In this document: piece by piece, positions 8,564-17,384 of the stretch | How the letters are laid out: each line of letters begins with the position of its first letter | Position numbering within the stretch: position 1 is the stretch's first letter | Assembly (NCBI RefSeq): GCF_009834515.1 | Contig: NZ_CP019426.1 | Coordinates: 2,221,501-2,285,500, forward strand | Length of the DNA: 64,000 nucleotides | DNA from: Pseudomonas sp. R84 | GTDB lineage: Bacteria; Pseudomonadota; Gammaproteobacteria; Pseudomonadales; Pseudomonadaceae | Direction of reading: 5' to 3' | The notes under the pieces: model-generated | Told to the model about the DNA's origin: nothing | The model's input: the letters and a program-made list of their open reading frames with translations, nothing else | Databases searched by the model: none | Position numbers and translations under genes: made by a program

Positions 8564-10537
8564 TCATTCACTGGTAAGGGCCGTGACCGGGTCGAGCCGG
8601 GCAGCTTTGCGGGCCGGCATGAAGCCGAAGACAACACCGGTGACAAGGGCGCAGCCGAAAGCGCCGAGCACTGCCATCAACGAGAACGCGACGGCCACTT
8701 CGCTCAGAATCAGCACGCCGCCAACGATCAACGCCAGGGCGATGCCGGCAATGCCGCCGACCACCGAGAGCATCACTGCCTCGGTGAGAAACTGGCGCAA
8801 AATGTCGCGCTGCCGCGCACCGGTGGCCATGCGGATACCGATCTCGCGGGTACGTTCACGCACGGTCATGAGCATGATGTTCATCACGCCGATGCCGCCG
8901 ACCAGCAGGGAAATCGCGGCAATCGAGCCGAGCATCAGCGACAGGGTATTTTGCGTGCGCGCCTCGGCCTGGATCATTGCGGCATTGTTGGTCAGCTCGA
9001 AATCCTTCTTGCCGTTGTGCAAGCGCAGCATGAGCTGCTCGATGGCTTCTTCGGCGTCCTTGACCTTGCGTGCGTCGGTGGCGGCGATGGCCACGTATTC
9101 CGGATCGCGGGTGCCGAACAGCCTGACGCTGGCGGCCGAGTAGGGGATGGCGATGCGGTTGTCGCTGTCGGAGTCGCCAGAGCTGGCGCCTTTTTCCGCC
9201 AGTACACCGACCACCTGAAACGGTACGTTCTCGATCAGGATGTATTGGCCGATCGGGTTGATCACGTCCTTGAGCAGTTTGCTCCGGACTTTGTGGCCAA
9301 TCACCGCCACTGCGGCGGCGTTCGCCTCGTCGGCCTCGGTGAAATAGCTGCCTTGCACCACCGGCCAGTTGAAGATCGCCGGGAAGTTGGTGTCGTTGCC
9401 GCCGACGTAACTCAAGTGGTCGGCATTGCCGAACCGCACACCGGCCTCGGCGCCGTTGACCGGCATGATCCGTTGCACTTGCGGCAGGCTCGCCAGTGCG
9501 CGGACGTCGTCGAGGGTGATGATCCCCGGTGGCGTGCGCGGATTGGGCGCCGAGCCGCTGAGGTAAATGATGTTCGAACCGAACGCGCCCATCTGCGCCA
9601 TGACCTGACGCTTGCTGCCTTCGCCGACCGCAAGCATTACCACTACCGAGGCTACGCCGATGATGATGCCGAGCAGGGTCAGCGCGGTGCGGAAGCGATT
9701 GATCCACATCACCCGCCAAGCGGCGTGCAAGGCGTCGACCAGTTCGCCTTTCCAGGCGCCGGTGGCTTCGGCGCCTTCGACCAGGCGTTTGCGCAGATCG
9801 ACGGCTTGCAAGGCGCCAGGGTTGGCGCTGGTCTGGGCTTCGGGGTTGTCCTTGGCGCTGTCACTGATGATCAGGCCGTCGCGAATTTCAATGATGCGTT
9901 TGGCCCGCGCCGCCACTTCGCGATCGTGGGTGATGAGAATGACGACGTGGCCCTGACTCGCCAGTTCGTCGAGCAGCGCCATGACTTCCTTGCCGCTGTG
10001 GCTGTCGAGGGCGCCGGTCGGTTCGTCGGCAAGAATAATGTGGCCGCCGTTCATCAACGCACGGGCAATCGACACCCGTTGTTGCTGGCCGCCCGAGAGC
10101 TGGTGCGGACGGTTGCCGGTGCGTGAGGCCAGGCCGAGGCGGTCTAGCAGGGCGGCCGCGCGGGCGTGGCGCTCGGCGGCCGGAGTGCCGGCATAGATCG
10201 CCGGCATCTCGACGTTTTCCTGGGCTGAGCCTGACGGAATCAGGTGATAACCCTGGAACACGAAACCAAAGGCTTCGCGGCGCAGCCATGCGAGTTCGTC
10301 GCTGTCGAGGCCGGCGACGTTTTCCCCGGCGAAGCGGTATTCGCCGGACGTCGGGCGGTCGAGGCAGCCGAGGATGTTCATCAGTGTCGATTTGCCGGAA
10401 CCGGATGCGCCGACAATTGCCACGAATTCGCCGGCGTGGATCGACAGGTCGATGCCGCGCAGTACATGAACTTCAGGTGCGTCGCCGCCGCCGTAGGATT
10501 TGCGGATGTCCTGCAGATCGATCAAGGGCGTTTGCAT
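8564..10537 (-). CDS. pvdT: PvdT, MacB-type ABC transporter
   Basis: Inner-membrane ABC protein of the MacB family, fused as an N-terminal ATPase and a C-terminal membrane and periplasmic domain. Walker A is GASGSGKST near residues 39-47, the signature is LSGGQQQR and Walker B ends [12 protein letters not shown] first membrane helix follows near residue 280 ([20 protein letters not shown]), then a periplasmic MacB_PCD region and three C-terminal helices with [13 protein letters not shown]. Length is 657 residues. Its ATG directly abuts the pvdR TGA stop, so translation is likely coupled. It powers pyoverdine efflux with PvdR and OpmQ. Confidence 0.95.
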   Translation of the reverse strand: MQTPLIDLQDIRKSYGGGDAPEVHVLRGIDLSIHAGEFVAIVGASGSGKSTLMNILGCLDRPTSGEYRFAGENVAGLDSDELAWLRREAFGFVFQGYHLIPSGSAQENVEMPAIYAGTPAAERHARAAALLDRLGLASRTGNRPHQLSGGQQQRVSIARALMNGGHIILADEPTGALDSHSGKEVMALLDELASQGHVVILITHDREVAARAKRIIEIRDGLIISDSAKDNPEAQTSANPGALQAVDLRKRLVEGAEATGAWKGELVDALHAAWRVMWINRFRTALTLLGIIIGVASVVVMLAVGEGSKRQVMAQMGAFGSNIIYLSGSAPNPRTPPGIITLDDVRALASLPQVQRIMPVNGAEAGVRFGNADHLSYVGGNDTNFPAIFNWPVVQGSYFTEADEANAAAVAVIGHKVRSKLLKDVINPIGQYILIENVPFQVVGVLAEKGASSGDSDSDNRIAIPYSAASVRLFGTRDPEYVAIAATDARKVKDAEEAIEQLMLRLHNGKKDFELTNNAAMIQAEARTQNTLSLMLGSIAAISLLVGGIGVMNIMLMTVRERTREIGIRMATGARQRDILRQFLTEAVMLSVVGGIAGIALALIVGGVLILSEVAVAFSLMAVLGAFGCALVTGVVFGFMPARKAARLDPVTALTSE

Positions 10538-11710
10538 TCAACCACCACTGCCGTCAGCGGGGCCGATGAGCAGGTGATCACCTTCGTCAAGTCCTTCGAG
10601 AACCTGCACCTTGAGCCGATCGCTGATCCCGGTACGTACCTCGCGCGACTGGATCTTGCCGTTGGCAGCGACCACTTGGGCTGTTTGCAGGTTGGCGGTA
10701 GCGCTGCCTTGCAGAGCAGCCACTGGGGCAGTGAGGACGTCCCTGGCCTGATCAGCGACGAAAAACACCTGGGTAGTCATCTCGGCCATCAAGGCGTTAT
10801 CGGCGTTATCGACGTCGAGCAAAACCGTGTACAGCACGACGCGAGCGCTGCCGCTTTTACTGCTGCTGGCCGGGCTGCCGCCGCCCTGGCTGGTCTGATC
10901 GAGCGGTTTTGGTGGCACCGGCAGAATTTGCCGCACGGTGCTGCTCCAGCGCCGGTTGCCGCCGCTGAGGGTGGTGAAATAAGCCGTCATGCCCGGTTTG
11001 ACATGGCCGATATCTGCCTCGGAAACCTCGGCCCAAACGGTCATCGGTGACAGCTTGGCGATGCGCAGAATCAGCGGCGTCTGCTGTTGCGCGTTGAGGG
11101 TCTGGCCTTCGCGGGCATCGAGGGCGACCACGGTGCCGGCCATTGGCGCATAGATCCGCGTGTAGCCGAGCTCGGCCTGATCGCTGCGCAGGCTGGCTTC
11201 GGCCTGACGGATCTGCGCCTGGAACATGTCGATGCGCGCTTGCGTGGCTTTCAGTTCGGCGCGGGCGGTCTGCACGTCTTCCTCGCGGGTTGCACCGCCA
11301 GCCGCCAGATTCTGTTGGCGCTGATACTTCTGTTGCGCCAATTCGTGCTGGGCACGTTGTTCCTGCAATTGCGCCTTGAGGTTCTCGACCGAGAAGCGGC
11401 CGGCGTCAAGCTTGGCCTTTTGCGTTGATGGATCGATTTCCACCAACAACTGTCCTTCCTTGACCACGTCGCCGACTTCGACATGGATTTTCTGAATCTG
11501 CCCGGAGGCTTGCGCGCCAACATCCACGTAACGACGCGGTTGCAGTGTGCCAAGCGCGGTGACGCTGCTTTCGATGTCGCCACGGGTCACTTGCACAGTG
11601 GTGAATTTATCCCGACCTGGCGGCAGGATCTGCCACGCAGCGTACGCGACAGCGGGGATCAGACAAAGGACTACGAGCAGGGCGCGTCGGGCGGGGCGGG
11701 GACGTTTCAT
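10538..11710 (-). CDS. pvdR: PvdR, periplasmic adaptor (MacA family) of the pyoverdine pump
   Basis: HlyD/MacA-type membrane fusion protein bridging PvdT and OpmQ. The ATG at 11710 gives a basic N-terminus and one membrane helix (ALLVVLCLIPAVAYAAW). A lipoyl half-motif, a coiled-coil hairpin (about residues 95-180), the second lipoyl half (APMAGTVVALDAREGQTL) and beta-barrel domains follow. Length is 390 residues. First gene of pvdR-pvdT-opmQ, with an exact PvdS box 109 bases upstream. An in-frame ATG at 11755 only adds a hydrophilic extension. Confidence 0.94.
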   Translation of the reverse strand: MKRPRPARRALLVVLCLIPAVAYAAWQILPPGRDKFTTVQVTRGDIESSVTALGTLQPRRYVDVGAQASGQIQKIHVEVGDVVKEGQLLVEIDPSTQKAKLDAGRFSVENLKAQLQEQRAQHELAQQKYQRQQNLAAGGATREEDVQTARAELKATQARIDMFQAQIRQAEASLRSDQAELGYTRIYAPMAGTVVALDAREGQTLNAQQQTPLILRIAKLSPMTVWAEVSEADIGHVKPGMTAYFTTLSGGNRRWSSTVRQILPVPPKPLDQTSQGGGSPASSSKSGSARVVLYTVLLDVDNADNALMAEMTTQVFFVADQARDVLTAPVAALQGSATANLQTAQVVAANGKIQSREVRTGISDRLKVQVLEGLDEGDHLLIGPADGSGG

Positions 11711-11818
11711 GCAGGGTTCCGGCCAGTGAAAATCGGCCCGTCGTTCGGCTGGCACACAGATTCGGGCAGCACTGAACGCTGTCGCAAGGTGCGACAGACA
11801 CGGGGAGCTGTCCTGTAA

Positions 11819-11842
11819 ACGATGGAAGTGCAGGAGAATTTA
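11819..11842 (-). promoter_or_regulatory. PvdS iron-starvation box of pvdRT-opmQ
   Basis: Minus strand reads TAAAT-N16-CGT exactly, pointing toward pvdR. It is the fourth of five such boxes in the window and places pyoverdine efflux in the PvdS regulon. Confidence 0.85.
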
Positions 11843-11917
11843 ACTGCGGACATACGAAGTTACAGCTATAGAGCAGCACTATTTGTCGGTCAACGATAAA
11901 CACCACTTTAAATCTAT

Positions 11918-11935
11918 ATGAGAATTACTATAAAT
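11918..11935 (+). promoter_or_regulatory. Probable Fur box upstream of fpvI
   Basis: ATGAGAATTACTATAAAT matches the Fur consensus core ATGATAATnATTATCAT at most positions and lies about 55 bases before the proposed fpvI start. No PvdS box precedes fpvI. This fits direct Fur control of the sigma gene, but the match is imperfect. Confidence 0.5.
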
Positions 11936-11990
11936 TACGCACCTCAAGTTGCCACTATCTTGCTACTGCGTTTTGCGCAGGGGTCAATCA

Positions 11991-12515
11991 GTGAGCTCAA
12001 GGACAGAACCCGCAGGTTTGCGGCCGGGAGTCATGTTGGAAAACTACTATCGCGAGCTGGTGTGTTTCCTGAACGCCAAGCTCGGCAACCGTCAGGTTGC
12101 CGAAGATGTGGTGCATGACGCCTATCTGCGAGTGCTGGAACGTTCCAGCGACACACCGATCGAGCAACCCCGCGCCTTTCTCTACCGAACCGCGCTGAAT
12201 CTGGTCATCGACGATCATCGGCGCAACGCTTTGCGCCAGGTCGAGTCACTCGACGTGCTCGATAATGAAGAGCGCTATTTCACCCCGTCTCCCCACGGCA
12301 ACCTTGATCATGGCCAGCGCCTGGAGATGCTTCAGCGTGCGTTGGCCGAGTTGTCACCGCTGTGTCGCGAAAGTTTTCTGCTGCGCAAGATCGAAGGCCT
12401 GTCACACCCGGAAATCGCCGGGCAGCTCGGCATTTCCAAGGCTCTGGTGGAAAAGCACATCGTCAATGCCATGAAGCATTGCCGCCTGCGCATCAAGCAA
12501 TGGGATGCCCATTGA
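11991..12515 (+). CDS. fpvI: FpvI, ECF sigma factor for ferripyoverdine uptake
   Basis: FecI-like extracytoplasmic-function sigma factor; FpvI drives the ferripyoverdine receptor gene fpvA. Sigma region 2 is in ENYYRELVCFLNAKLGN through PRAFLYRTALNLVIDDHRR, and region 4 is in LSPLCRESFLLRKIEGLSHP followed by the helix-turn-helix GQLGISKALVEKHI. GTG 11991 has a good Shine-Dalgarno (AGGGG, seven bases away) and gives 174 residues; ATG 12033 would give 160 and is the alternative. It sits between pvdR and pvdA, as in P. aeruginosa, but no fpvR anti-sigma gene is next to it. PvdS itself is less likely given this position. Confidence 0.82.
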   Translation: MSSRTEPAGLRPGVMLENYYRELVCFLNAKLGNRQVAEDVVHDAYLRVLERSSDTPIEQPRAFLYRTALNLVIDDHRRNALRQVESLDVLDNEERYFTPSPHGNLDHGQRLEMLQRALAELSPLCRESFLLRKIEGLSHPEIAGQLGISKALVEKHIVNAMKHCRLRIKQWDAH

Positions 12516-12526
12516 GCCGTCCGCGT

Positions 12527-12550
12527 TAAATTTTAATTCACTGTCCTCGT
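12527..12550 (+). promoter_or_regulatory. PvdS iron-starvation box of pvdA
   Basis: TAAAT-N16-CGT on the plus strand, starting 11 bases after the fpvI stop and ending 99 bases before the pvdA ATG. Confidence 0.86.
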
Positions 12551-12649
12551 TCCTACTCAACAGACGACCTGCTGTCCTGCTCAAGGCCAGTCAGGTCACT
12601 TAGGCTCTCCTTGCCCCTTGTTGAGGGGTTCATCCAGAGGACACTGGAA

Positions 12650-13984
12650 ATGACTCAGGCAATTGCATCGCCCATCGTTCACGACCTGATCGGCGTCGGT
12701 TTCGGCCCTTCGAACCTGGCACTGGCCATCGCTCTGCAAGAGCGCGGCCCGACCCAAGGCGAGCTGGATGTGCTGTTCCTCGACAAGCAGGCCAACTACA
12801 GCTGGCATGGCAACACCCTGTCGACGCAGAGCGAGTTGCAGATTTCCTTCCTCAAGGATCTGGTGACCCTGCGCAATCCAACCAGCCCGTACTCGTTCGT
12901 CAATTACCTCAAATATCACGGTCGTCTGGTCGACTTCATCAACCTCGGCACCTTCTATCCGTGCCGTATGGAGTACAACGACTACCTGCGCTGGGTTGCC
13001 GGGCAATTCGCCGAGCAGAGCCGTTACGGCGAAGAAGTGCTGACCATCGAGCCGGTCCTGCACAACCACCAGGTTGAAGCGCTGCGGGTGATTTCCCGTG
13101 GCAGCGATGGCCAGCAGCATGTGCGGACCACCCGTTCGGTGGTGGTCAGCGCCGGCGGCACGCCGCGCATTCCGGAGGCGTTCAAGGCGCTGAAGGGCGA
13201 CACTCGTGTGTTCCACCATTCGCAGTACTTGTCGCAAATGGCCAAGCAGCCATGCGTCAACAATAAACCGATGAGCATCGCGATCATCGGTGGCGGACAG
13301 AGTGCGGCGGAAGCCTTTATCGATCTGAACGATTCGTTCCCGTCGGTACAGGTCGACATGATCCTGCGCGGCTCGGCACTCAAGCCTGCCGACGACAGTC
13401 CGTTCGTCAACGAAGTGTTCTCCCCGGAGTTCACCGACCTGGTGTTCCAGCAGAACAGCGCCGAGCGTGAGCGTCTGGTCAACGAGTACCACAACACCAA
13501 CTATTCGGTGGTCGACATCGACCTGATCGAGCGCATCTACGGCATCTTCTATCGTCAGAAGGTGTCCGGGGTTGCCCGTCACGCGTTCCGTACGTTGACC
13601 ACTGTCGAGAGCGCTACCGCGACCGAAAACGGTATCGAACTGGCCGTGCGCAACAACGCCACCGGCGAAGTCACCGTGCGCAACTACGATGCCGTTGTTC
13701 TGGCGACCGGCTACGAACGGCAGATGCACCGCAAACTGCTGGCACCGCTGGAAGAATACCTGGGCGACTTCGAGGTCGATCGCAACTACAAAGTGATCAC
13801 CGACGAACGCTGCAAGGCCGGCATCTACATGCAGGGCTTCTGCCAGGCCAGCCACGGTCTGAGCGATACGTTGCTATCGGTGCTACCGATTCGTGCGGAC
13901 GAGATTGCCGGTTCTTTGTATGAGCATGGCAAGAACCGTGGGCATCGTTCCATGACGGACCTGTTGTTGGCGACTGCCAGCTAA
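12650..13984 (+). CDS. pvdA: PvdA, L-ornithine N5-monooxygenase
   Basis: Flavin- and NADPH-dependent cytosolic enzyme that hydroxylates ornithine to make the hydroxamate ligand of pyoverdine. The FAD-binding GVGFGPSNLALA lies near residue 16, the NADPH-binding GGGQSAAEAF near residue 215, and the family motif VLATGYERQ near residue 350. Length is 444 residues, typical of the family. The ATG at 12650 is preceded by CAGAGGA. It has its own PvdS box. Because pvdF (the formylating partner in P. aeruginosa) is not in this block, the hydroxyornithine here may be acetylated or cyclised instead. That last point is inference. Confidence 0.96.
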   Translation: MTQAIASPIVHDLIGVGFGPSNLALAIALQERGPTQGELDVLFLDKQANYSWHGNTLSTQSELQISFLKDLVTLRNPTSPYSFVNYLKYHGRLVDFINLGTFYPCRMEYNDYLRWVAGQFAEQSRYGEEVLTIEPVLHNHQVEALRVISRGSDGQQHVRTTRSVVVSAGGTPRIPEAFKALKGDTRVFHHSQYLSQMAKQPCVNNKPMSIAIIGGGQSAAEAFIDLNDSFPSVQVDMILRGSALKPADDSPFVNEVFSPEFTDLVFQQNSAERERLVNEYHNTNYSVVDIDLIERIYGIFYRQKVSGVARHAFRTLTTVESATATENGIELAVRNNATGEVTVRNYDAVVLATGYERQMHRKLLAPLEEYLGDFEVDRNYKVITDERCKAGIYMQGFCQASHGLSDTLLSVLPIRADEIAGSLYEHGKNRGHRSMTDLLLATAS

Positions 13985-14008
13985 GACCAGCGGCGCTGGA
14001 AAGACCGC

Positions 14009-14080
14009 TATCGCGAGCAGGCTCACTCCTACAATGTTCTGTGTACGCAGGACCAATGTAGGAGTGAGCCTGCTCGCGAT
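14009..14080. repeat. REPIN type B2
   Basis: Inverted pair of TCGCGAGCAGGCTCACTCCT elements downstream of pvdA. Related copies lie at 23610, 34252 and 45252. Confidence 0.9.
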
Positions 14081-14112
14081 GGGGCCTTCGAAAACACCAG
14101 AGTTTCACAATC

Positions 14113-14129
14113 CTGAACCCTTCCTGAAC
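14113..14129 (-). promoter_or_regulatory. Direct repeat resembling a PhoP box upstream of mgtA
   Basis: CTGAAC, five bases, CTGAAC is a perfect direct repeat with 11-base phase. Read on the minus strand it is GTTCAG-N5-GTTCAG, resembling the PhoP half-site pattern of pseudomonads. A Mg-responsive regulator would suit mgtA and mgtC. A possible -10 (GATACA) lies 17 bases downstream on the plus strand. Orientation and identity are inference. Confidence 0.4.
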
Positions 14130-14209
14130 ATCCCCCACATTCCCCGATACACCTCCTTTTGCGGGTTTACTCTCCAGACATCGGGGCGTAAGCTTCGCGC
14201 GTTTTCATC

Positions 14210-14556
14210 AATAGCGGAGACCCACAGTGGGTACTTGTTCGAGTGACAGTTGTCGGCCGGTCTCGGTAACCGGCAGATTCTCGGCAAGATAACGCGCAGA
14301 CTTTCTCTGTCGTTGTCTCGCCGTAAAAGCGAGCAGCGGCATCCCGTGCATGACCCGTCCTGGGCCATGGCTAGACGTCCTTCTCATCGACGCTGAACAG
14401 AGCGTGATTGCGACTTCATTGTTGTGATCGCAGCCCTATCGACACGCCTGTCTTTTCTGACCGGCGCGCCAAGCCTTGCCGTGCCGGTTTTTCCGGCGGA
14501 CGAGGCGCGGCGGTACCTGCTTGACGGTTTCCCGGCTGACCATAGGTGCAACAGCC
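14210..14556 (+). promoter_or_regulatory. Long structured 5' leader of mgtA (candidate Mg-responsive leader)
   Basis: The mgtA start is preceded by more than 400 bases without a clear long gene. It contains a perfect palindrome ACCCACAGTGGGT (about 14219), a hairpin GCCGGT/ACCGGC (about 14253-14271), a short open frame (14350-14427) and a late hairpin GCCGG-TTTTT-CCGGC (about 14478-14492). Enterobacterial mgtA genes have regulated leaders, but I see no sequence match to their M-box or mgtL. A leader role here is inferred from position and structure only. Confidence 0.4.
14350..14427 (+). CDS. Candidate 25-residue leader peptide in the mgtA leader
   Basis: Short open frame beginning MTRPGPWLDVLLIDAEQS, ending at a TGA 129 bases before mgtA. 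A weak purine-rich AGCAGCGG precedes it. A second overlapping frame, MARRPSHRR (14367-14396), is also open. Either could act in translation-controlled attenuation, as mgtL does in Salmonella, but coding is not shown by the sequence alone. Confidence 0.22.
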   Translation: MTRPGPWLDVLLIDAEQSVIATSLL

Positions 14557-17256
14557 ATGAAACTTACGCTCAAGGAATTCTTCGCAGGTTTTCTGCGGAC
14601 CCGCCACATCGCCCGGCACTTCCGTCGCCTGGCGCTGCTGGAATCGATCAGCGACTCCACGGTCAGCCGTGAAGTCCCGCCCACTCTGGCCAACACCCTG
14701 GTCGATGCCGCGCAGTGCGACAGCGGTATGTTGCTGTCGTCACTGGGTACGCATTCCGATGGCCTGACCGATTTCGAAGTAGATGCGCTGCGTGCGCAAT
14801 ACGGCCTCAACGAAGTTGAACACGAGCAGCCGCTGCCATGGTGGATTCACCTGTGGCACTGCTACAAAAACCCGTTCAACCTGCTGCTGACCCTGTTGGC
14901 GGTGATCTCGTGGTTGACCGAAGACCTCAAAGCCGCCGTGGTGATTTTCTCCATGGTGGTGCTGTCGACGCTGCTGCGTTTCTGGCAGGAAAGCAAATCC
15001 AACCAGGCCGCCGATGCGCTCAAAGCCATGGTCAGCAACACCGCGACGGTGATGCGCCGTGACGCGCCACGCAGCGAATTGCCGATCAAACAATTGGTGC
15101 CGGGCGACCTGATCGTGCTATCGGCTGGTGACATGATTCCTGCCGATTGCCGGGTGCTCAGCGCCAAGGATCTGTTCGTCAGCCAAGCGGCGATGACCGG
15201 CGAATCGATGCCGGTGGAAAAGTTTCCACGTCAGGCTGATCGCGACACGCGCAATCCTCTGGAGCTGGACAACATCCTGTTCATGGGCACCAACGTCGTC
15301 TCCGGCACAGCGGTGGCGGTGATTCTCACCACCGGCAACAGCACTTATTTCGGTGCGTTGGCCCAGCGTGTTGGCGCTACTGATCGCGCAGTGACTTCCT
15401 TCCAGCAAGGCGTCAACAAAGTCAGCTGGCTGTTGATCCGTTTCATGTTCGTGATGGCGCCGCTGGTGCTGTTCATCAACGGTTTCACCAAGGGTGACTG
15501 GACCGAAGCGCTGCTGTTCGCACTGTCGATTGCCGTCGGCCTGACCCCGGAAATGCTGCCGATGATCGTCACCTCGACGTTGGCCAAAGGCGCGGTGTTT
15601 CTGTCACGCAAAAAGGTCATCGTCAAACGTCTGGACGCGATTCAGAACTTCGGTGCCATGGACGTGCTGTGCACCGACAAGACCGGCACGCTGACTCAGG
15701 ACAAGATCTTCCTGGCGCGCAATGTCGACGTCTGGGGTGAAGACTCCGATGACGTGCTGGAAATGGCTTACCTCAACAGCTACTACCAGACCGGCCTGAA
15801 AAACCTGCTGGATGTCGCGGTGCTGGAACACGTGGAAATTCACCGTGAACTGAAAGTCGGCACGGCGTTTCGCAAGGTCGATGAGATTCCGTTCGACTTC
15901 AATCGTCGGCGTATGTCGGTGGTGGTCGAAGGGCGTGGCCAGCCACACCAGTTGATCTGCAAAGGTGCGGTGGAAGAAGTGTTGGCGGTGTGCAGCCGCG
16001 TGCGTCACGGCGAGGTCGATGAAGCCTTGAGCGATGAATTGCTGACCCGGATTCGTCAGGTCACCGCAGCATTCAACGCTGAAGGCTTGCGCGTGGTGGC
16101 GGTGGCTGCCCGCTCAATGCCCGAAGGTCGCGAGATTTACAGCCTGGCCGATGAGCAGGACCTGACGCTGATCGGTTACGTGGCGTTCCTCGATCCACCG
16201 AAGGAAAGCACCGCGCCAGCGCTCAAGGCCTTGGCCGAACATGGTGTGGCAGTGAAGGTGCTGACCGGTGACAACGAACTGGTGACTGCGAAGATCTGCC
16301 GCGAAGTCGGCCTCGCGCAACAAGGCCTGCTGCTGGGCAATGACGTTGAGCGCATGAGCGATGCCGAACTGGCGGTAGCCGTGGAAACCACCAATGTGTT
16401 CGCCAAACTGACGCCGTCGCACAAGGAGCGCATCGTGCGCATCCTCAAAGGCAACGGTCACGTGGTCGGTTTCATGGGTGACGGCATCAACGACGCACCC
16501 GCGCTGCGTACGGCTGACATCGGTATCTCGGTAGACAGTGCGGTGGACATCGCCAAGGAAGCGGCCGACATCATCCTCCTCGAAAAGAGCCTGATGGTGC
16601 TGGAGGAGGGCGTGCTCGAAGGCCGGCGCACCTTCGCCAACATGCTCAAGTACATCAAAATGACTGCCAGTTCCAACTTCGGCAACGTATTCTCGGTGCT
16701 GGTCGCCAGTGCGTTCATTCCGTTCCTGCCGATGCTGCCGATGCACCTGCTGGTGCAGAACCTGCTCTACGACATTTCGCAGATCGCCATTCCATTCGAT
16801 AACGTCGACGAGGAAATGCTGAAAAAACCACAACGCTGGCAGCCGGGCGATGTCGGGCGCTTCATGCTGTTCTTCGGCCCGATCAGTTCGATCTTTGACA
16901 TCACCACGTTCGCCTTGATGTGGTACGTGTTTGACGCCAACACGCCGGATCACCAGACGCTGTTCCAGTCCGGCTGGTTCGTGGTCGGCTTGCTGACCCA
17001 GACGCTGATCGTGCACATGATTCGCACGCCGAAGATTCCGTTCCTGCAAAGCCGTGCCGCCATGCCGCTGCTGGTGATGACCGGGATCATCATGGCGGTT
17101 GGCATCTTCCTGCCGATGGGGCCGCTGGCGCACTACTTCAAATTGCAGGCGCTGCCGTCGCTGTACTTCGTGTTCCTGCCGGTGATTCTGCTGGCGTACA
17201 TGGCGCTGACCCAGGCGGTGAAAGGTTTTTACATCCGCCGGTTCGGCTGGCAATAA
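14557..17256 (+). CDS. mgtA: MgtA, magnesium-importing P-type ATPase
   Basis: Inner-membrane P3B-type ATPase that imports Mg2+. It carries the actuator motif AMTGESMPVEK, the phosphorylated aspartate in CTDKTGTLTQ (Asp374), the nucleotide-binding domain with ICKGAVEEVL, and the hinge GDGINDAPALR. About ten membrane helices are arranged in the usual pattern. Length is 899 residues, as expected for MgtA/MgtB. ATG 14557 is preceded by AGGTGCAACAGCC and is the natural start; an in-frame earlier start adds a non-family extension. mgtC follows after a REPIN, a pairing known for Mg-limitation genes. Confidence 0.95.
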   Translation: MKLTLKEFFAGFLRTRHIARHFRRLALLESISDSTVSREVPPTLANTLVDAAQCDSGMLLSSLGTHSDGLTDFEVDALRAQYGLNEVEHEQPLPWWIHLWHCYKNPFNLLLTLLAVISWLTEDLKAAVVIFSMVVLSTLLRFWQESKSNQAADALKAMVSNTATVMRRDAPRSELPIKQLVPGDLIVLSAGDMIPADCRVLSAKDLFVSQAAMTGESMPVEKFPRQADRDTRNPLELDNILFMGTNVVSGTAVAVILTTGNSTYFGALAQRVGATDRAVTSFQQGVNKVSWLLIRFMFVMAPLVLFINGFTKGDWTEALLFALSIAVGLTPEMLPMIVTSTLAKGAVFLSRKKVIVKRLDAIQNFGAMDVLCTDKTGTLTQDKIFLARNVDVWGEDSDDVLEMAYLNSYYQTGLKNLLDVAVLEHVEIHRELKVGTAFRKVDEIPFDFNRRRMSVVVEGRGQPHQLICKGAVEEVLAVCSRVRHGEVDEALSDELLTRIRQVTAAFNAEGLRVVAVAARSMPEGREIYSLADEQDLTLIGYVAFLDPPKESTAPALKALAEHGVAVKVLTGDNELVTAKICREVGLAQQGLLLGNDVERMSDAELAVAVETTNVFAKLTPSHKERIVRILKGNGHVVGFMGDGINDAPALRTADIGISVDSAVDIAKEAADIILLEKSLMVLEEGVLEGRRTFANMLKYIKMTASSNFGNVFSVLVASAFIPFLPMLPMHLLVQNLLYDISQIAIPFDNVDEEMLKKPQRWQPGDVGRFMLFFGPISSIFDITTFALMWYVFDANTPDHQTLFQSGWFVVGLLTQTLIVHMIRTPKIPFLQSRAAMPLLVMTGIIMAVGIFLPMGPLAHYFKLQALPSLYFVFLPVILLAYMALTQAVKGFYIRRFGWQ

Positions 17257-17273
17257 ACAGCTAGAACGCTGCC

Positions 17274-17358
17274 CCCTGTAGGAGCTGCCGAAGGCTGCGA
17301 TCTTTTGATTCTGCTTCCAAAGATCAAAGGATCGCAGCCTTCGGCAGCTCCTACAGGG
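17274..17358. repeat. REPIN type A (between mgtA and mgtC)
   Basis: Inverted pair of TAGGAGCTGCCGAAGGCTGC elements separated by a short loop. It splits mgtA from mgtC and ends 26 bases before the mgtC start. Confidence 0.9.
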
Positions 17359-17384
17359 CTGTGTATTTTTTCAGGGAGATGACG

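Noticed and set aside
8222-10126. 634-codon open frame on the plus strand over pvdT
   Set aside because: Antisense shadow of the well-supported pvdT gene; product is Arg/His/Gln-rich with no family pattern, as expected in GC-rich DNA.
12033-12515. pvdS as identity of the sigma factor gene
   Set aside because: It lies between pvdR and pvdA, the fpvI position; it has FecI-like features and lacks local support for being pvdS, though sequence search would settle it.
14097-14556. M-box (Mg riboswitch) in the mgtA leader
   Set aside because: The conserved M-box core sequences are not visible; only generic hairpins and a short ORF are seen, so a riboswitch family is not assigned.
16114-17253. 379-codon open frame antisense to mgtA
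   Set aside because: Shadow frame; His/Gln/Arg-rich, no ribosome site, and mgtA motifs are intact on the other strand.
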